From: Streptomyces viridochromogenes DSM 40736 | Lineage (GTDB): Bacteria > Actinomycetota > Actinomycetes > Streptomycetales > Streptomycetaceae | Direction: 5' to 3' | Length of the DNA stretch: 64,000 bases | NCBI RefSeq assembly: GCF_000158955.1 | Contig: NZ_GG657757.1 | Span: forward strand, 7,153,158 to 7,217,157 | In this document: positions 24,083 to 32,574 of the stretch, piece after piece | Layout of the letters: every line of letters starts with the position of its first letter | How positions within the stretch are numbered: position 1 is the first letter of the stretch | Notes under the pieces: generated by a model | Told to the model about the DNA's origin: nothing | The model's input: the letters and a program-made list of their open reading frames with translations, nothing else | Database searches by the model: none | Made by a program: the position numbers and the translations under genes

Positions 24083-25234
24083 ATGACCGAGACCGACAGG
24101 GCCAGCGCCGCGGGACACAGTGACCCGGATCCCGCCGAGGCCGATCTCCGGCGGGTCGGGCTGCACCCCGACCACTGGTATCCGGTCGCCCTGTCCCGGA
24201 ACCTGCGCCGCGAGCGGGTCCTGGCCACCGTGTTCGCGGGGGAGCGCATCGCCCTGTTCCGCACCCGGAGCGGTGAGGTCCACGCGCTGGAGGACCGCTG
24301 CGCCCACCGGCAGGTGCCGTTGAGCATGGGAGCCGTGGAGGGCGAGACACTCCGCTGCCGCTACCACGCCTGGGCCTACCGCGGCGACGGCCGCCTCTCA
24401 CAGATCCCGTACCTGGGCAAGGGCGACCGCCGGCCCCCGCGCGGCGTGCGCGGCTACCCCGTCCGCGAGGCGTACGGCCTGGTGTTCGTCTTCCCGGGCG
24501 ACCCGCGGCGGGCCGCGGCCACGCCGCTGCCCGAGCTGCCGGCCTTCGGCTCGCCGCGCTACCGGACCATGACGTACTCCCGGACCGTGCACTGCCACTA
24601 CTCGTTCATGCACGAGAACCTCCTCGACATGAACCACCAGTTCCTGCACCGGGGCGTGGTCGGCAGACTCCGCCCCGAACTGCTGGGCTACCGGAGCGAC
24701 GAGCGCTCGGTGGAGGCCGGCTACCTGTTCACCCACACCGGGGGAAAGCGCAGCCGCAGCGCCGGCCTGCTGGCTTCCGAGGGCATCGGGGCCGGCACCG
24801 CCGATGTCATGACGATCCGCACCGAGTACCCGTACCAGACCCTCGACCTGGTCCCGGAGAACGCCGACCGCCCGGCCTTCCGCCTCTGGGCCGCCTACGT
24901 ACCCGAGGACGCCGAGCAGCGCAGGTGTCACGCCTACGGCCTGCTCATGATCGAGAAACCCCGGATCCCCGGCCTCCTCCGGCTGGCCTGGCCGTTCATC
25001 CGGCGCTTCACCGAGCGCGTGTTCGCCGAGGACCGCATGGCGGTGGAAGCGGAGCAGCGGGCCTGGGACGAGCAGGGGGAGGACCGCAACCACGAGGTGT
25101 TCCCGCTGATCCTCGACGTCCGCGAGGTGCTGCGCGCGAACGGCGTCCCCATCGAGGTCCGGCCCGCGGGGTGCGGCGGCGCCTCCCTGTGCGGGGGCGC
25201 GCGGCTCTCCGCCGGTGCCCAGGGTCAGGAGTGA
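24083..25234 (+). CDS. Rieske [2Fe-2S] non-heme iron oxygenase
   Basis: A 383-residue ring-hydroxylating-type oxygenase alpha subunit. The Rieske cluster ligands are Cys73, His75, Cys92 and His95 (CAH...CRYH). The mononuclear iron site is visible in HENLLDMNHQFLH, the D/N-x2-H-x4-H pattern. Such enzymes need a reductase/ferredoxin supplied elsewhere. The C-terminus ends in a Cys/Gly-rich tail (GCGGASLCGG). Position 101 nt after a siderophore synthetase on the same strand suggests oxidative tailoring of the siderophore or its amine precursor, but Rieske enzymes are not standard in NIS clusters. The substrate is unknown. Confidence 0.87.
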   Translation: MTETDRASAAGHSDPDPAEADLRRVGLHPDHWYPVALSRNLRRERVLATVFAGERIALFRTRSGEVHALEDRCAHRQVPLSMGAVEGETLRCRYHAWAYRGDGRLSQIPYLGKGDRRPPRGVRGYPVREAYGLVFVFPGDPRRAAATPLPELPAFGSPRYRTMTYSRTVHCHYSFMHENLLDMNHQFLHRGVVGRLRPELLGYRSDERSVEAGYLFTHTGGKRSRSAGLLASEGIGAGTADVMTIRTEYPYQTLDLVPENADRPAFRLWAAYVPEDAEQRRCHAYGLLMIEKPRIPGLLRLAWPFIRRFTERVFAEDRMAVEAEQRAWDEQGEDRNHEVFPLILDVREVLRANGVPIEVRPAGCGGASLCGGARLSAGAQGQE

Positions 25235-26016
25235 CCTGACGCCGTGGCCGTGGCGCCCGGCTCAGCGGCTTCCGGTGTGTCCGGTGTGTCCGGCGCGTTG
25301 TCGTCCAGGTCACCGCGGAGGGCGGCGATCGCGAAGGCCGTCATGGACGCCAGGCCGAGCAGCGCGAGCGGCCCCCAGATCGCCGGGATCGACCAGAGCG
25401 GCCAGTCGTTGGCGGACTGCGCCCACAGCGTCAGGACGGCCGCGCCGGCCATGCCGACGCCGTGCCCCCGCACCACCGAGGCCGCCTTCGCATGACGTCG
25501 GCCGCCCCGCGCGAACAGGGGCCACGCCCCACCGACGACGGCGGGCAGCCCGAACGAGAAGCAGATCAGGGCGCCGCCGAGACGGTCCTCGGGCCACCCG
25601 ACCGGCGAGTCGGACGTCCACTGCCGCCGATCGCCGTCGTCCCGCACCTCGACGACATCCCCGTGCCAGATCAGGCCCACGACCTTGTCGCCCGGCTCCA
25701 GCTCCGACACCACCGGATCGGCGTGCGGGAACGTCACCTCCCGGGGCTTGCCGGAGGCCAGCACCAACTCCGCCTCGGGTGAGGCGTTCCGCTCCCCGCG
25801 ATGCGTGTCGGCCCTGCGGACGGTGAACTCCTGCTCCCACCGGCACCCCGACGCCTTCACCGGGACCGAGGCGCACGCCGGCGCGGCACGGAACTCCCGC
25901 TCCCGGTCCAGCGCTCCACGCACCTCCAGGGCACTGGCCACCCCGAAGACGAGAGCCAGAACCCCCATCAGCAGCCACGCCACGCTCCCCGCCGTACGCC
26001 GCTTCCCCGCCCCCAC
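25225..26016 (-). CDS. Hypothetical membrane protein with extracytoplasmic beta domain
   Basis: A 263-residue protein. A first membrane helix (AWLLMGVLALVFGVASALEV) is followed by an outer domain of about 130 residues with two Cys (FRAAPACASVPVKASGCRWEQEF) and a short strand-rich region ending in KVVGLIWHGDVVEV. Three more helices follow (GALICFSFGLPAVVGG, GVGMAGAAVLTLWA, IWGPLALLGLASMTAFAI) before an acidic/Pro-Thr tail. GTG 26016 is chosen for its GGGGAGG site. It converges on the Rieske gene with a 10-nt tail overlap. Family unknown. Confidence 0.68.
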   Translation of the reverse strand: MGAGKRRTAGSVAWLLMGVLALVFGVASALEVRGALDREREFRAAPACASVPVKASGCRWEQEFTVRRADTHRGERNASPEAELVLASGKPREVTFPHADPVVSELEPGDKVVGLIWHGDVVEVRDDGDRRQWTSDSPVGWPEDRLGGALICFSFGLPAVVGGAWPLFARGGRRHAKAASVVRGHGVGMAGAAVLTLWAQSANDWPLWSIPAIWGPLALLGLASMTAFAIAALRGDLDDNAPDTPDTPEAAEPGATATASGHS

Positions 26017-26134
26017 CGAGCCTCCCCGTTCCTCACACAACCCCCTCGAACCGTACCCCGAACCCGCCGGCGGGCCCCTGCCCGTGACCGCCGGGCGAAG
26101 CCGTAAGCCGGTCGGCAACTGCCGTCCTGCCCCG

Positions 26135-26305
26135 GCCCCATGGCAAGATGGCCGGCGAACAAGGCGACGGCGGACGAGGAAGCCGGTGTGATCCGGCGCG
26201 GTCCCGCCACTGTGATCGGTGGAGCCGTTCCCGACAGGCCACTGCCCGCGACGGGGTGAAAGCCCAGGACCCGGCGTCGACCCGAGAGCCAGGAGACTCA
26301 CGCGG
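26135..26305 (+). ncRNA. Cobalamin (adenosylcobalamin) riboswitch
   Basis: The core consensus is clear: GAAGCCGGTGTGATCCGGC at 26178-26196, CGGTCCCGCCACTGTGA (26199-26215) and the B12-box-like AGCCAGGAGAC (26287-26297). A downstream hairpin (CCGGGG 26325-26330 with CCCCGG 26338-26343) just before the ribosome site could act as the expression platform. It controls the ferredoxin-fold gene starting at 26363. Boundaries are approximate. Confidence 0.93.
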
Positions 26306-26362
26306 TCGCCTCCTCGACGAACCACCGGGGCGGATCTCCCCGGGAGAGAGGGAAGGTGCGGC

Positions 26363-26734
26363 ATGTCCGCAACGCCGGCCGGAGGGCCTCCGTGCCGCAT
26401 CGTCGTGTGCCGGGACTGCTGCTGCGGCAGCGGCAAGGTGACCGGTGTCGACCACGCCGCCCAGACCGAGCGGCTGCGCGCGGCCGCGCCGGTCCGGATC
26501 TCCGACTGCCTCGACGTCTGCGACCAGGCCAACGTCATCGTCGTCCAGCCCTCCGCCGCGGGCCGGGCCGCCGGCGGGCGGCCGGTGTGGCTCGGGCTGG
26601 TCAACGACCCCGCCGCGACCGAGGACATCGTCTCCTGGGTCCGGGAGGGTGGTCCCGGTGTCGCCCCCCGGCCCGAGATCCTCGACCTGTACGCCTTCAG
26701 CCCGCTCGCGAAACGGCGCCCGGGCGGCTCGTGA
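26363..26734 (+). CDS. (2Fe-2S) ferredoxin domain protein under B12 riboswitch control
   Basis: A 123-residue thioredoxin-like [2Fe-2S] ferredoxin. Cys ligands lie in IVVCRDCCCGSGK near the N-terminus and in DCLDVCDQANVIVVQPS, the pattern of the (2Fe-2S) ferredoxin-domain family. ATG 26363 follows GGGAAGGTG. A cobalamin riboswitch in the leader implies shut-off when adenosylcobalamin is abundant, so the protein may supply electrons to cobalamin/corrin synthesis or to a B12-independent alternative enzyme. It stands alone: the next gene is on the opposite strand and is an amino acid permease. Confidence 0.85.
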   Translation: MSATPAGGPPCRIVVCRDCCCGSGKVTGVDHAAQTERLRAAAPVRISDCLDVCDQANVIVVQPSAAGRAAGGRPVWLGLVNDPAATEDIVSWVREGGPGVAPRPEILDLYAFSPLAKRRPGGS

Positions 26735-26749
26735 GGGCCACCGGCACCG

Positions 26750-28249
26750 TCAGGATTCCTTGCCGTGCGGGAGGGCGGGGTCGACCGTGCTGGGGCGTTC
26801 CGACCAGAACGCGGGGGCCATCAGCCGCCACACGACCATCAGGACCACGCCCGTGAGGGTGATGCCGATGCCGATGACGAGCGGGGGGCCGAGCCCGAAC
26901 CAGGAGACGCCGCTGTAGGAGTTGGCGGGGTCGGCCATGTCCGACACGGACTCCACCAGCAGCCACGCCAGCAGCCCGGCGCCGACCAGCGGGCCGAGGC
27001 CGATCAGCAGGAAGTCGCGGGCGCTGCGGGTCAGTTCGCGGCGGTAGTAGACCGCGCAGGCCAGACCCGTGAGCGCGTAGTAGAACGCGATCAGCAGGGA
27101 CAGGGCGGTCAGGGAGTCGAAGAGGGCGTTCTCGCTGATGTGGAAGAGGACGAGGTACCAGACGACGGCGATGCCCGCGACCCACCAGGTGCTCACGTCG
27201 GGGGTGCGGAACCGCGGGTGGATGCGGCCGAAGTGCGCGGGCAGGGCGTACCGGCGTGCCATGGACAGCCCCGTGCGCGAGGCCGGGATGATCGTCGTCT
27301 GCGTGGAGGCGAGAGCGGACGTCGACACCGCCAGCAGCACCACCCAGTCCCAGCCGTCCATCGCCTCCTCGGCGAGCAGCGCGAAGACGAACTCCTCCTC
27401 CGCCGCGTTCTCGGCGAGGTAGGCCGTCCCGGCGTAGGCCACGACCGCGAAGGCGACCGCGACGTAGGTCACCAGCAGCAGCACCGTCGACCACACGGCC
27501 GCCTTGCCGGGCGCGATCGCCGAGTCCTCGACCTCCTCGGTGAGGTTGACCGCCGACTCCCAGCCCCAGTAGATGAACACGCCCAGCAGCAGGGCGGAGG
27601 TGAGCGGCGCCCCGCCGGCTCCGAACGGGTCCAGCCAGCTGATCTTCGGTTCGACGGAGTCCAGGGTGCCGGTGTCGGCGTAGACGCGGTACAGGGCCAC
27701 CACGGCGAAGGCGAGCAGGCAGGCGACCTGCGCCAGGATGAGGACGTTCTGCACCTTGGCCGACACGTCGATGCCGATGACGCAGACCGCCGTCATCACC
27801 ACGATGAGCAGCACGGTGAGCACCTGGCGCACGACGTCGTTGTCGGCCCAGCCGTCCAGGCCGACGGCGAGCAGGAAGAAGGTCACGGCGACGTCCGCGA
27901 GCGACCCGACCACCAGGACACCCGTCATCGTGATGGCCCAGCCGCCGAGCCAGCCCGCCCACGGGCCCATGGCCCGGGTGACCCACGAGAAGGTCGTGCC
28001 GCAGTCCTGGTCCACCTTGTTGAGGTAGTAGAACGCGGACGCGATCAGCAGCATGGGCACGAACGACGCGAGCATCACCCCGGGGGCGTAGATGCCCACC
28101 AGCGCCACGATCGGGCCGATGACCGCTGCCACGGAGTAGGCCGGAGAGGTCGCGTTGAGCCCGATGACCAGCGCGTCGAGGAACCCGATCGCATCGGGCT
28201 TCAGGCTCGCGGACGGCGGCGGCCCCGCGTCCGTGATCTCGTCGGCCAT
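26750..28249 (-). CDS. APC-superfamily amino acid permease
   Basis: A 499-residue membrane protein with about 12-14 hydrophobic helices. TM1 has the broken-helix motif IGLNATSPAYSVAAVIGPIV typical of APC carriers, and TM6 has VFIYWGWESAVNLTEE with the unwound GW/E segment and DS following. The conserved TM3 'SWVTRAMGPWAGWLGGWA' is also clear. ATG 28249 is chosen over 28282 because GGGAGTGAAGAAC precedes it. Substrate not predictable beyond amino acid or amine. No regulator adjoins. Confidence 0.86.
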   Translation of the reverse strand: MADEITDAGPPPSASLKPDAIGFLDALVIGLNATSPAYSVAAVIGPIVALVGIYAPGVMLASFVPMLLIASAFYYLNKVDQDCGTTFSWVTRAMGPWAGWLGGWAITMTGVLVVGSLADVAVTFFLLAVGLDGWADNDVVRQVLTVLLIVVMTAVCVIGIDVSAKVQNVLILAQVACLLAFAVVALYRVYADTGTLDSVEPKISWLDPFGAGGAPLTSALLLGVFIYWGWESAVNLTEEVEDSAIAPGKAAVWSTVLLLVTYVAVAFAVVAYAGTAYLAENAAEEEFVFALLAEEAMDGWDWVVLLAVSTSALASTQTTIIPASRTGLSMARRYALPAHFGRIHPRFRTPDVSTWWVAGIAVVWYLVLFHISENALFDSLTALSLLIAFYYALTGLACAVYYRRELTRSARDFLLIGLGPLVGAGLLAWLLVESVSDMADPANSYSGVSWFGLGPPLVIGIGITLTGVVLMVVWRLMAPAFWSERPSTVDPALPHGKES

Positions 28250-28397
28250 GTTCTTCACTCCCGATGTGCTGGACGGCTCCATACAACAGGCAGGGATGAG
28301 GCATTTCGGCTATTTATGGTGGTTCAGCGGTTTATGTCGGATGTCGGGCGGCGTCAAAATTCGCTTCGGTGTACGAGGTGCCCGGTACGGTTGGAGG

Positions 28398-29312
28398 ATG
28401 CTGCCCGAGGTCACCGCCACCCGCTACATCGCACCCCTGCGTTCCGGCGGCTCCGTCCCCGGCATCGTGGAGGCCGACGACCTCGGCACGTACGTCGTGA
28501 AGTTCACCGGCTCCGCGCAGGGCCGCAAGGCGCTCGTCGCCGAGGTCATCGTGGGTGAACTGGCCCGTGCTCTCGGGCTGCGGTTCCCCGAACTGGTTCT
28601 GGTGCGCTTCGACCCGGCGGTCGCCGACAACGAGCCGCACCAGGAGGTGCGGGAGCTGCACGCGGCCAGCGCGGGTGTGAACCTCGGCATGGACTACCTG
28701 CCGGGCGCCCGGGACTTCACGCCCGAGGTCGCGCGGGTCTTCCCCGTCGATCCCCTGGAGGCGGGGCGGATCGTCTGGCTCGACGCGCTGACCGTGAACG
28801 TCGACCGCACCGTCCACAGCTCCAACCTGATGGTCTGGCCCACCCTGGGCGTGGCACCCCCGCGCCTGTGGCTCATCGACCACGGTGCCGCCCTCGTCTT
28901 CCACCACCGCTGGGACGGCTCCGACCCCGCCAGGGCCTACGACTTCCGGCACCACGCCCTCGGCCACTACGGCCCCGACGTCCGGGCGGCCGACGCCGAG
29001 CTCGCGCCCAGGGTGACCGAGGAGCTGCTGCGCCGGATCCTCGGCCAGGTCCCGGACCCCTGGCTGGCGGACGAGCCGGGCTTCGCCACGCCGGACGCGG
29101 CGCGCGAGGCGTACGTGGCGTACCTCCACGCGCGCGTGCGGTCCTCCGAGGCCTGGCTGCCCACCGGCTTCCCCTCCCGGGAGGAGCTCGCCGCGGAGGA
29201 GGCCCTGCGCGCGGCGAGGAACCAGCAAGGACGCCCCGCGTGGCTCAAGCAGGTCCCCGACCTGCACGGCAAGCCCGCGGCCCGACAGGATTGGTCGGTA
29301 CACCTCGGATGA
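28398..29312 (+). CDS. HipA-like kinase family protein
   Basis: A 304-residue protein of the HipA/PI3K-like kinase-fold family that is widespread in Streptomyces. The nucleotide-binding lobe shows GTYVVKFTGSAQGRKALVAEVI, with the probable ATP-binding Lys. The catalytic lobe shows WLDALTVNVDRTVHSSNLMVW (an N/D-R motif) and a metal-binding LIDHGAALVF. It lacks an HipB-type antitoxin gene next door, unlike classical toxin-antitoxin HipA. ATG 28398 follows GGAGG. It overlaps the Rdx-like gene by 4 nt, so the two are coupled. The phosphorylated target is unknown. Confidence 0.8.
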   Translation: MLPEVTATRYIAPLRSGGSVPGIVEADDLGTYVVKFTGSAQGRKALVAEVIVGELARALGLRFPELVLVRFDPAVADNEPHQEVRELHAASAGVNLGMDYLPGARDFTPEVARVFPVDPLEAGRIVWLDALTVNVDRTVHSSNLMVWPTLGVAPPRLWLIDHGAALVFHHRWDGSDPARAYDFRHHALGHYGPDVRAADAELAPRVTEELLRRILGQVPDPWLADEPGFATPDAAREAYVAYLHARVRSSEAWLPTGFPSREELAAEEALRAARNQQGRPAWLKQVPDLHGKPAARQDWSVHLG

Positions 29313-29629
29313 CGGACGTTCAGCGGGTCGAGATCGAACTCACGGAGGACTCCCCGGACACCCCGCGGCGGGTCGAGATCGAGTACTGCACCCAGTGCCG
29401 CTGGCTGCCCCGCGCGGCATGGCTGGCGCAGGAGTTGCTCACGACCTTCGAGGCCGAACTGACCGAACTCGCGCTGAAGCCCGGCAAGGGCGGGGTGTTC
29501 GTCGTCCGGGTCGGTGACGAGGTGGTCTGGGACCGCCGCGAGCAGGGCTTCCCCGAGCCGACGGCCGTGAAGAAGGCCGTACGCGACCGAGTGGCCCCGG
29601 GCAAGTCCCTGGGCCACTCGGAGCGGTAG
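29309..29629 (+). CDS. SelT/SelW/SelH-family (Rdx) thioredoxin-like protein
   Basis: A 106-residue protein. The Rdx core begins with VEIEYCTQCRWLPRAAWLAQELL. The CxxC pair (CTQC) corresponds to the Cys-x-x-Sec/Cys redox site of SelW-type proteins, here with Cys instead of Sec. It ends with the conserved GFPEPTAVKKAVRDRV. The ATGA overlap with the HipA-like kinase gene makes a two-gene unit; whether kinase and redox protein work together is unknown. Its stop is 8 nt from the stop of aceB on the other strand. Confidence 0.9.
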   Translation: MTDVQRVEIELTEDSPDTPRRVEIEYCTQCRWLPRAAWLAQELLTTFEAELTELALKPGKGGVFVVRVGDEVVWDRREQGFPEPTAVKKAVRDRVAPGKSLGHSER

Positions 29630-29636
29630 CGGCCGT

Positions 29637-31262
29637 TCAGCCCTTGAGCTGCTCGTACGCCGGCAGCGTCAGGAAGTCGGCGTAGTCCTCGTCGAGGGAG
29701 ACCTTCAGCAGCAGGTCGTGCGCCTGCTGCCAGTTGCCGGCCGCGAAGGCCTCGTCGCCGATCTCCGCGCGGATGTTCGCCAGTTCCTCGGCGGCGACCT
29801 TGCGGGCCAGCTCGGCGGTGACCTTCTCGCCGTTGTCGAGGACGACGCCCGCGTTGATCCACTGCCAGATCTGGGAGCGGGAGATCTCGGCGGTCGCCGC
29901 GTCCTCCATCAGGTTGAAGATCGCGACCGCGCCGAGGCCGCGCAGCCAGGCCTCGATGTAACGGATGCCGACCTGCACGGCGTTGACCAGCCCCGCGTAG
30001 GAGGGCTTGGCGTCGAGGGAGTCGACGGCGATCAGGTCGGCCGCCTTGACGTCGACGTCCTCGCGCAGCCGGTCCTTCTGGTGGGGCTTCTCGCCGAGGA
30101 CCTTGTCGAAGGACTCCATGGCGATCGGCACCAGGTCGGGGTGGGCGACCCAGGAGCCGTCGAAACCGTCGCCGGCCTCGCGGTCCTTGTCGGCCCGGAC
30201 CTTCTCGAAGGCGACCTTGTTGACCTCGGCGTCCCGGCGGGACGGGATGAACGCGGCCATGCCGCCGATCGCGTGCGCTCCGCGCTTGTGGCAGGTGCGG
30301 ACGAGGAGTTCGGTGTACGCGCGCATGAACGGGGCGGTCATCGTCACCGCGTTGCGGTCCGGCAGGACGAACTTGGCGCCGCCGTCCCGGAAGTTCTTGA
30401 CGATGGAGAACAGGTAGTCCCAGCGGCCCGCGTTCAGCCCGGAGGCGTGGTCGCGCAGCTCGTAGAGGATCTCCTCCATCTCGTACGCGGCCGTGATCGT
30501 CTCGATCAGCACGGTCGCCCGGACGGTGCCCTGCGGGATGCCGACGTAGTCCTGCGCGAAGACGAAGACCTCGTTCCAGAGGCGGGCCTCCAGGTGGGAC
30601 TCCGTCTTGGGGAGGTAGAAGTACGGGCCCTTGCCGAGGCCCAGCAGGCGCCCCGCGTTGTGGAAGAAGTACAGCCCGAAGTCGACGAGCGCGCCGGGCA
30701 CCGGAGTGCCGTCCGCGTCGACGAGGTGACGCTCGTTCAGGTGCCAGCCGCGCGGGCGCATCACGACCGTGGCGAGTTCCTCGTTCGCCTTCAGGGCGTA
30801 CGACTTGCCGGACTTCGGGTCCGTGAAGTCGATGTTCCGGGTGTAGGCGTCGGTCAGGTTGAGCTGGCCGAGGACCACGTTCTCCCAGGTGGGCGCGGAG
30901 GCGTCCTCGAAGTCCGCGAGCCACACCCTGGCGCCCGAGTTGAGGGCGTTGATGGTCATCTTGCGGTCGGTGGGGCCGGTGATCTCGACCCGGCGGTCGT
31001 TCAGGGCCTCGGGCGCCGGAGCGACCTTCCAGGAGTCGTCGGCGCGGATCGCGGCCGTCTCCGGGAGGAAGTCGAGGGTGGAGGTGCGCGCGATCTCGGC
31101 GCGGCGCTCGGCGCGGCGGGCGAGGAGTTCGTCACGCCGGGGCGTGAACCGCCGGTGCAGCTCGGCCACGAAGGCGAGCGCCGCTTCGGTGAGCACTTCC
31201 TCCTGCCGGGGCAGGGGCTCGGCGTCGACGATGGCCAGCGGGGACGGCGCTGGTGCGGACAT
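29637..31262 (-). CDS. aceB: Malate synthase A
   Basis: Condenses glyoxylate and acetyl-CoA to malate, the second way to use the glyoxylate released by purine breakdown. The 541-residue length is typical of isoform A. Visible signatures include DFEDASAPTWENVVLGQLNL, the active-site strand MRPRGWHLNE, 'EARLWNEVFVFAQD', and the C-terminal catalytic base region IFNLMEDAATAEISRSQIWQW (Asp acting on acetyl-CoA). An AllR-type operator lies about 130 bases upstream, tying it to allantoin catabolism rather than only to acetate growth. Confidence 0.96.
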   Translation of the reverse strand: MSAPAPSPLAIVDAEPLPRQEEVLTEAALAFVAELHRRFTPRRDELLARRAERRAEIARTSTLDFLPETAAIRADDSWKVAPAPEALNDRRVEITGPTDRKMTINALNSGARVWLADFEDASAPTWENVVLGQLNLTDAYTRNIDFTDPKSGKSYALKANEELATVVMRPRGWHLNERHLVDADGTPVPGALVDFGLYFFHNAGRLLGLGKGPYFYLPKTESHLEARLWNEVFVFAQDYVGIPQGTVRATVLIETITAAYEMEEILYELRDHASGLNAGRWDYLFSIVKNFRDGGAKFVLPDRNAVTMTAPFMRAYTELLVRTCHKRGAHAIGGMAAFIPSRRDAEVNKVAFEKVRADKDREAGDGFDGSWVAHPDLVPIAMESFDKVLGEKPHQKDRLREDVDVKAADLIAVDSLDAKPSYAGLVNAVQVGIRYIEAWLRGLGAVAIFNLMEDAATAEISRSQIWQWINAGVVLDNGEKVTAELARKVAAEELANIRAEIGDEAFAAGNWQQAHDLLLKVSLDEDYADFLTLPAYEQLKG

Positions 31263-31388
31263 GGACTGTCACTTCCTTCAGCGAGCTACGAAGACGAGCC
31301 GGCGGTTCGGCACCGGGTGCCAGTCTTCCCGAATACGGCGTTCCGCGCCCTCAGAGCCCTCGGGCGCTTCTGAACAGTGGATACTAGT

Positions 31389-31403
31389 TTCCTCATAGTG
31401 GAA
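31389..31403. promoter_or_regulatory. AllR-type operator upstream of aceB
   Basis: TTCCTCATAGTGGAA, the same TTCC-N7-GGAA arrangement as the sites at hyi, allR and allB. Located in the 207-bp gap upstream of malate synthase, about 127 bases from its start codon. Confidence 0.72.
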
Positions 31404-31469
31404 GTTCAATCGTGTGTTGATGTCGAGACTCTCCGAGTCGAGGCAAGGTGGCTCCGCGTGCCACCCCGT

Positions 31470-32084
31470 TCACTCAAGGTGGGCCAGATCGGCCTCGGTG
31501 TCGATGTCGAAGGGCCGGGCGACGTCCCCGCACTCGACGAGCGTGATCTCCGGCGCGTGCTCCTTCAGGTAGGCGCGTGCCCCCCGGTCCCCGGTCGCGG
31601 TCGCGGCGATCCCCGCCCAGTGGGCGGCGCCGAACAGCACGGGATGGCCGCGAACTCCCTGATAGGCGGCCGACACCAGTGACTCCCGGCCCGTGTACGC
31701 CTCCAGGACCCGGGCCACCGCCTCGGGCCCGATGCCGGGCTGGTCGACGAGCGAGACCACGGCGGCGCCGGCCCCGGTACCGGCGAGCGAGTCCAGCCCG
31801 GCCCGCAAGGACGACCCCATGCCCCGTTCCCAGCCGGGGTTGTCGACGAGGACGCAGTCCCGCAGCCGGGCTCGTGCGCGCACCTCGTTCGACCGGGCGC
31901 CCAGCACCACGTGGACGCGCGTGCAGCCACCCTCGCGCAGTACCCGCACCGCGTGCTCCACGAGTGGCCGGCCCCGGTGGGTCAGCAGGGCCTTCGGGCG
32001 CCCGCCGAGTCGCCGCCCGCCGCCGGCGGCCAGCAACAACCCGGCAACCTCGGACCCCTCGTCCGTCGTCTTCCTTGTCGTCAT
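31470..32084 (-). CDS. MobA-like nucleotidyltransferase (molybdenum cofactor cytidylyl/guanylyltransferase-type)
   Basis: A 204-residue NTP-transferase. It has the nucleotide-binding GLLLAAGGGRRLGGRPKALL near the N-terminus, then LVDNPGWERGMGSSLRAGL, and a metal-binding VVSLVDQPGIGPEAV. This combination is the MocA/MobA-like family, which matures the molybdenum cofactor, for instance for xanthine dehydrogenase. That would fit a purine catabolic neighbourhood, although no xanthine dehydrogenase gene is in the window. ATG 32084 is the first start in the conserved frame. Confidence 0.85.
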   Translation of the reverse strand: MTTRKTTDEGSEVAGLLLAAGGGRRLGGRPKALLTHRGRPLVEHAVRVLREGGCTRVHVVLGARSNEVRARARLRDCVLVDNPGWERGMGSSLRAGLDSLAGTGAGAAVVSLVDQPGIGPEAVARVLEAYTGRESLVSAAYQGVRGHPVLFGAAHWAGIAATATGDRGARAYLKEHAPEITLVECGDVARPFDIDTEADLAHLE

Positions 32085-32244
32085 GGGTCCTGCATACCGC
32101 ACCGGGAAGTCACTCAGCGGAGCAAGTCGATGACGCAATGGACTGGCGCCTGGTGGGTCGAGTCGTTTACTGTCCCCGCACCGACCGGCCGGGTGTCCTC
32201 GGGCCGGAAGGGCAGGCGCACGACGTGGTGCGAGGGGGAGGACT

Positions 32245-32574
32245 GTGTTGCGGAGCGTGGAGCAGAAGCGGCAGGGGTCTGTGACCGGCGGCGACGAGGA
32301 TCCGCGTGTGACGGAGCTGCGCTCCGCCGTGGCGCGGCTGCGCCGCCGGCTGGCCGCCCATCCCGGCGAGTTCGCCGACCGGAGCATCGCCGAGGAGGAG
32401 CTGGCCGCGCTGGACGCGATGGCCGCGGGCGGCGCCCCCGAGATCCCGCGGCTGCGCCGCTCCCTGCTGCTGATCGCCGGCGCGATCGGCTCGGTGAGCG
32501 CGCTGTCCCCGAACCTGAGGGAGGTCCGCCACGCCGTGGACCTCTTCGGAGGGCCGGTGCGGGGGCAGGGCTAG
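32245..32574 (+). CDS. DUF5955-type conserved Streptomyces protein
   Basis: A 109-residue protein starting GTG (MLRSVEQKRQ) with a basic helical N-terminal half (TELRSAVARLRRRLAAHPGEF) and a hydrophobic conserved segment near the end (RLRRSLLLIAGAIGSVSAL, then REVRHAVDLFG). I recognise the pattern as DUF5955, which is restricted to actinomycetes; its role is not known. GGGGGAGGA precedes the start. Its TAG stop is inside the left end of the palindromic element at 32571. Confidence 0.75.
   Translation: MLRSVEQKRQGSVTGGDEDPRVTELRSAVARLRRRLAAHPGEFADRSIAEEELAALDAMAAGGAPEIPRLRRSLLLIAGAIGSVSALSPNLREVRHAVDLFGGPVRGQG

Noticed and set aside
29718..31373. Rightward 551-codon frame opposite malate synthase
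   Set aside because: Antisense shadow of aceB; no motif and no ribosome site.
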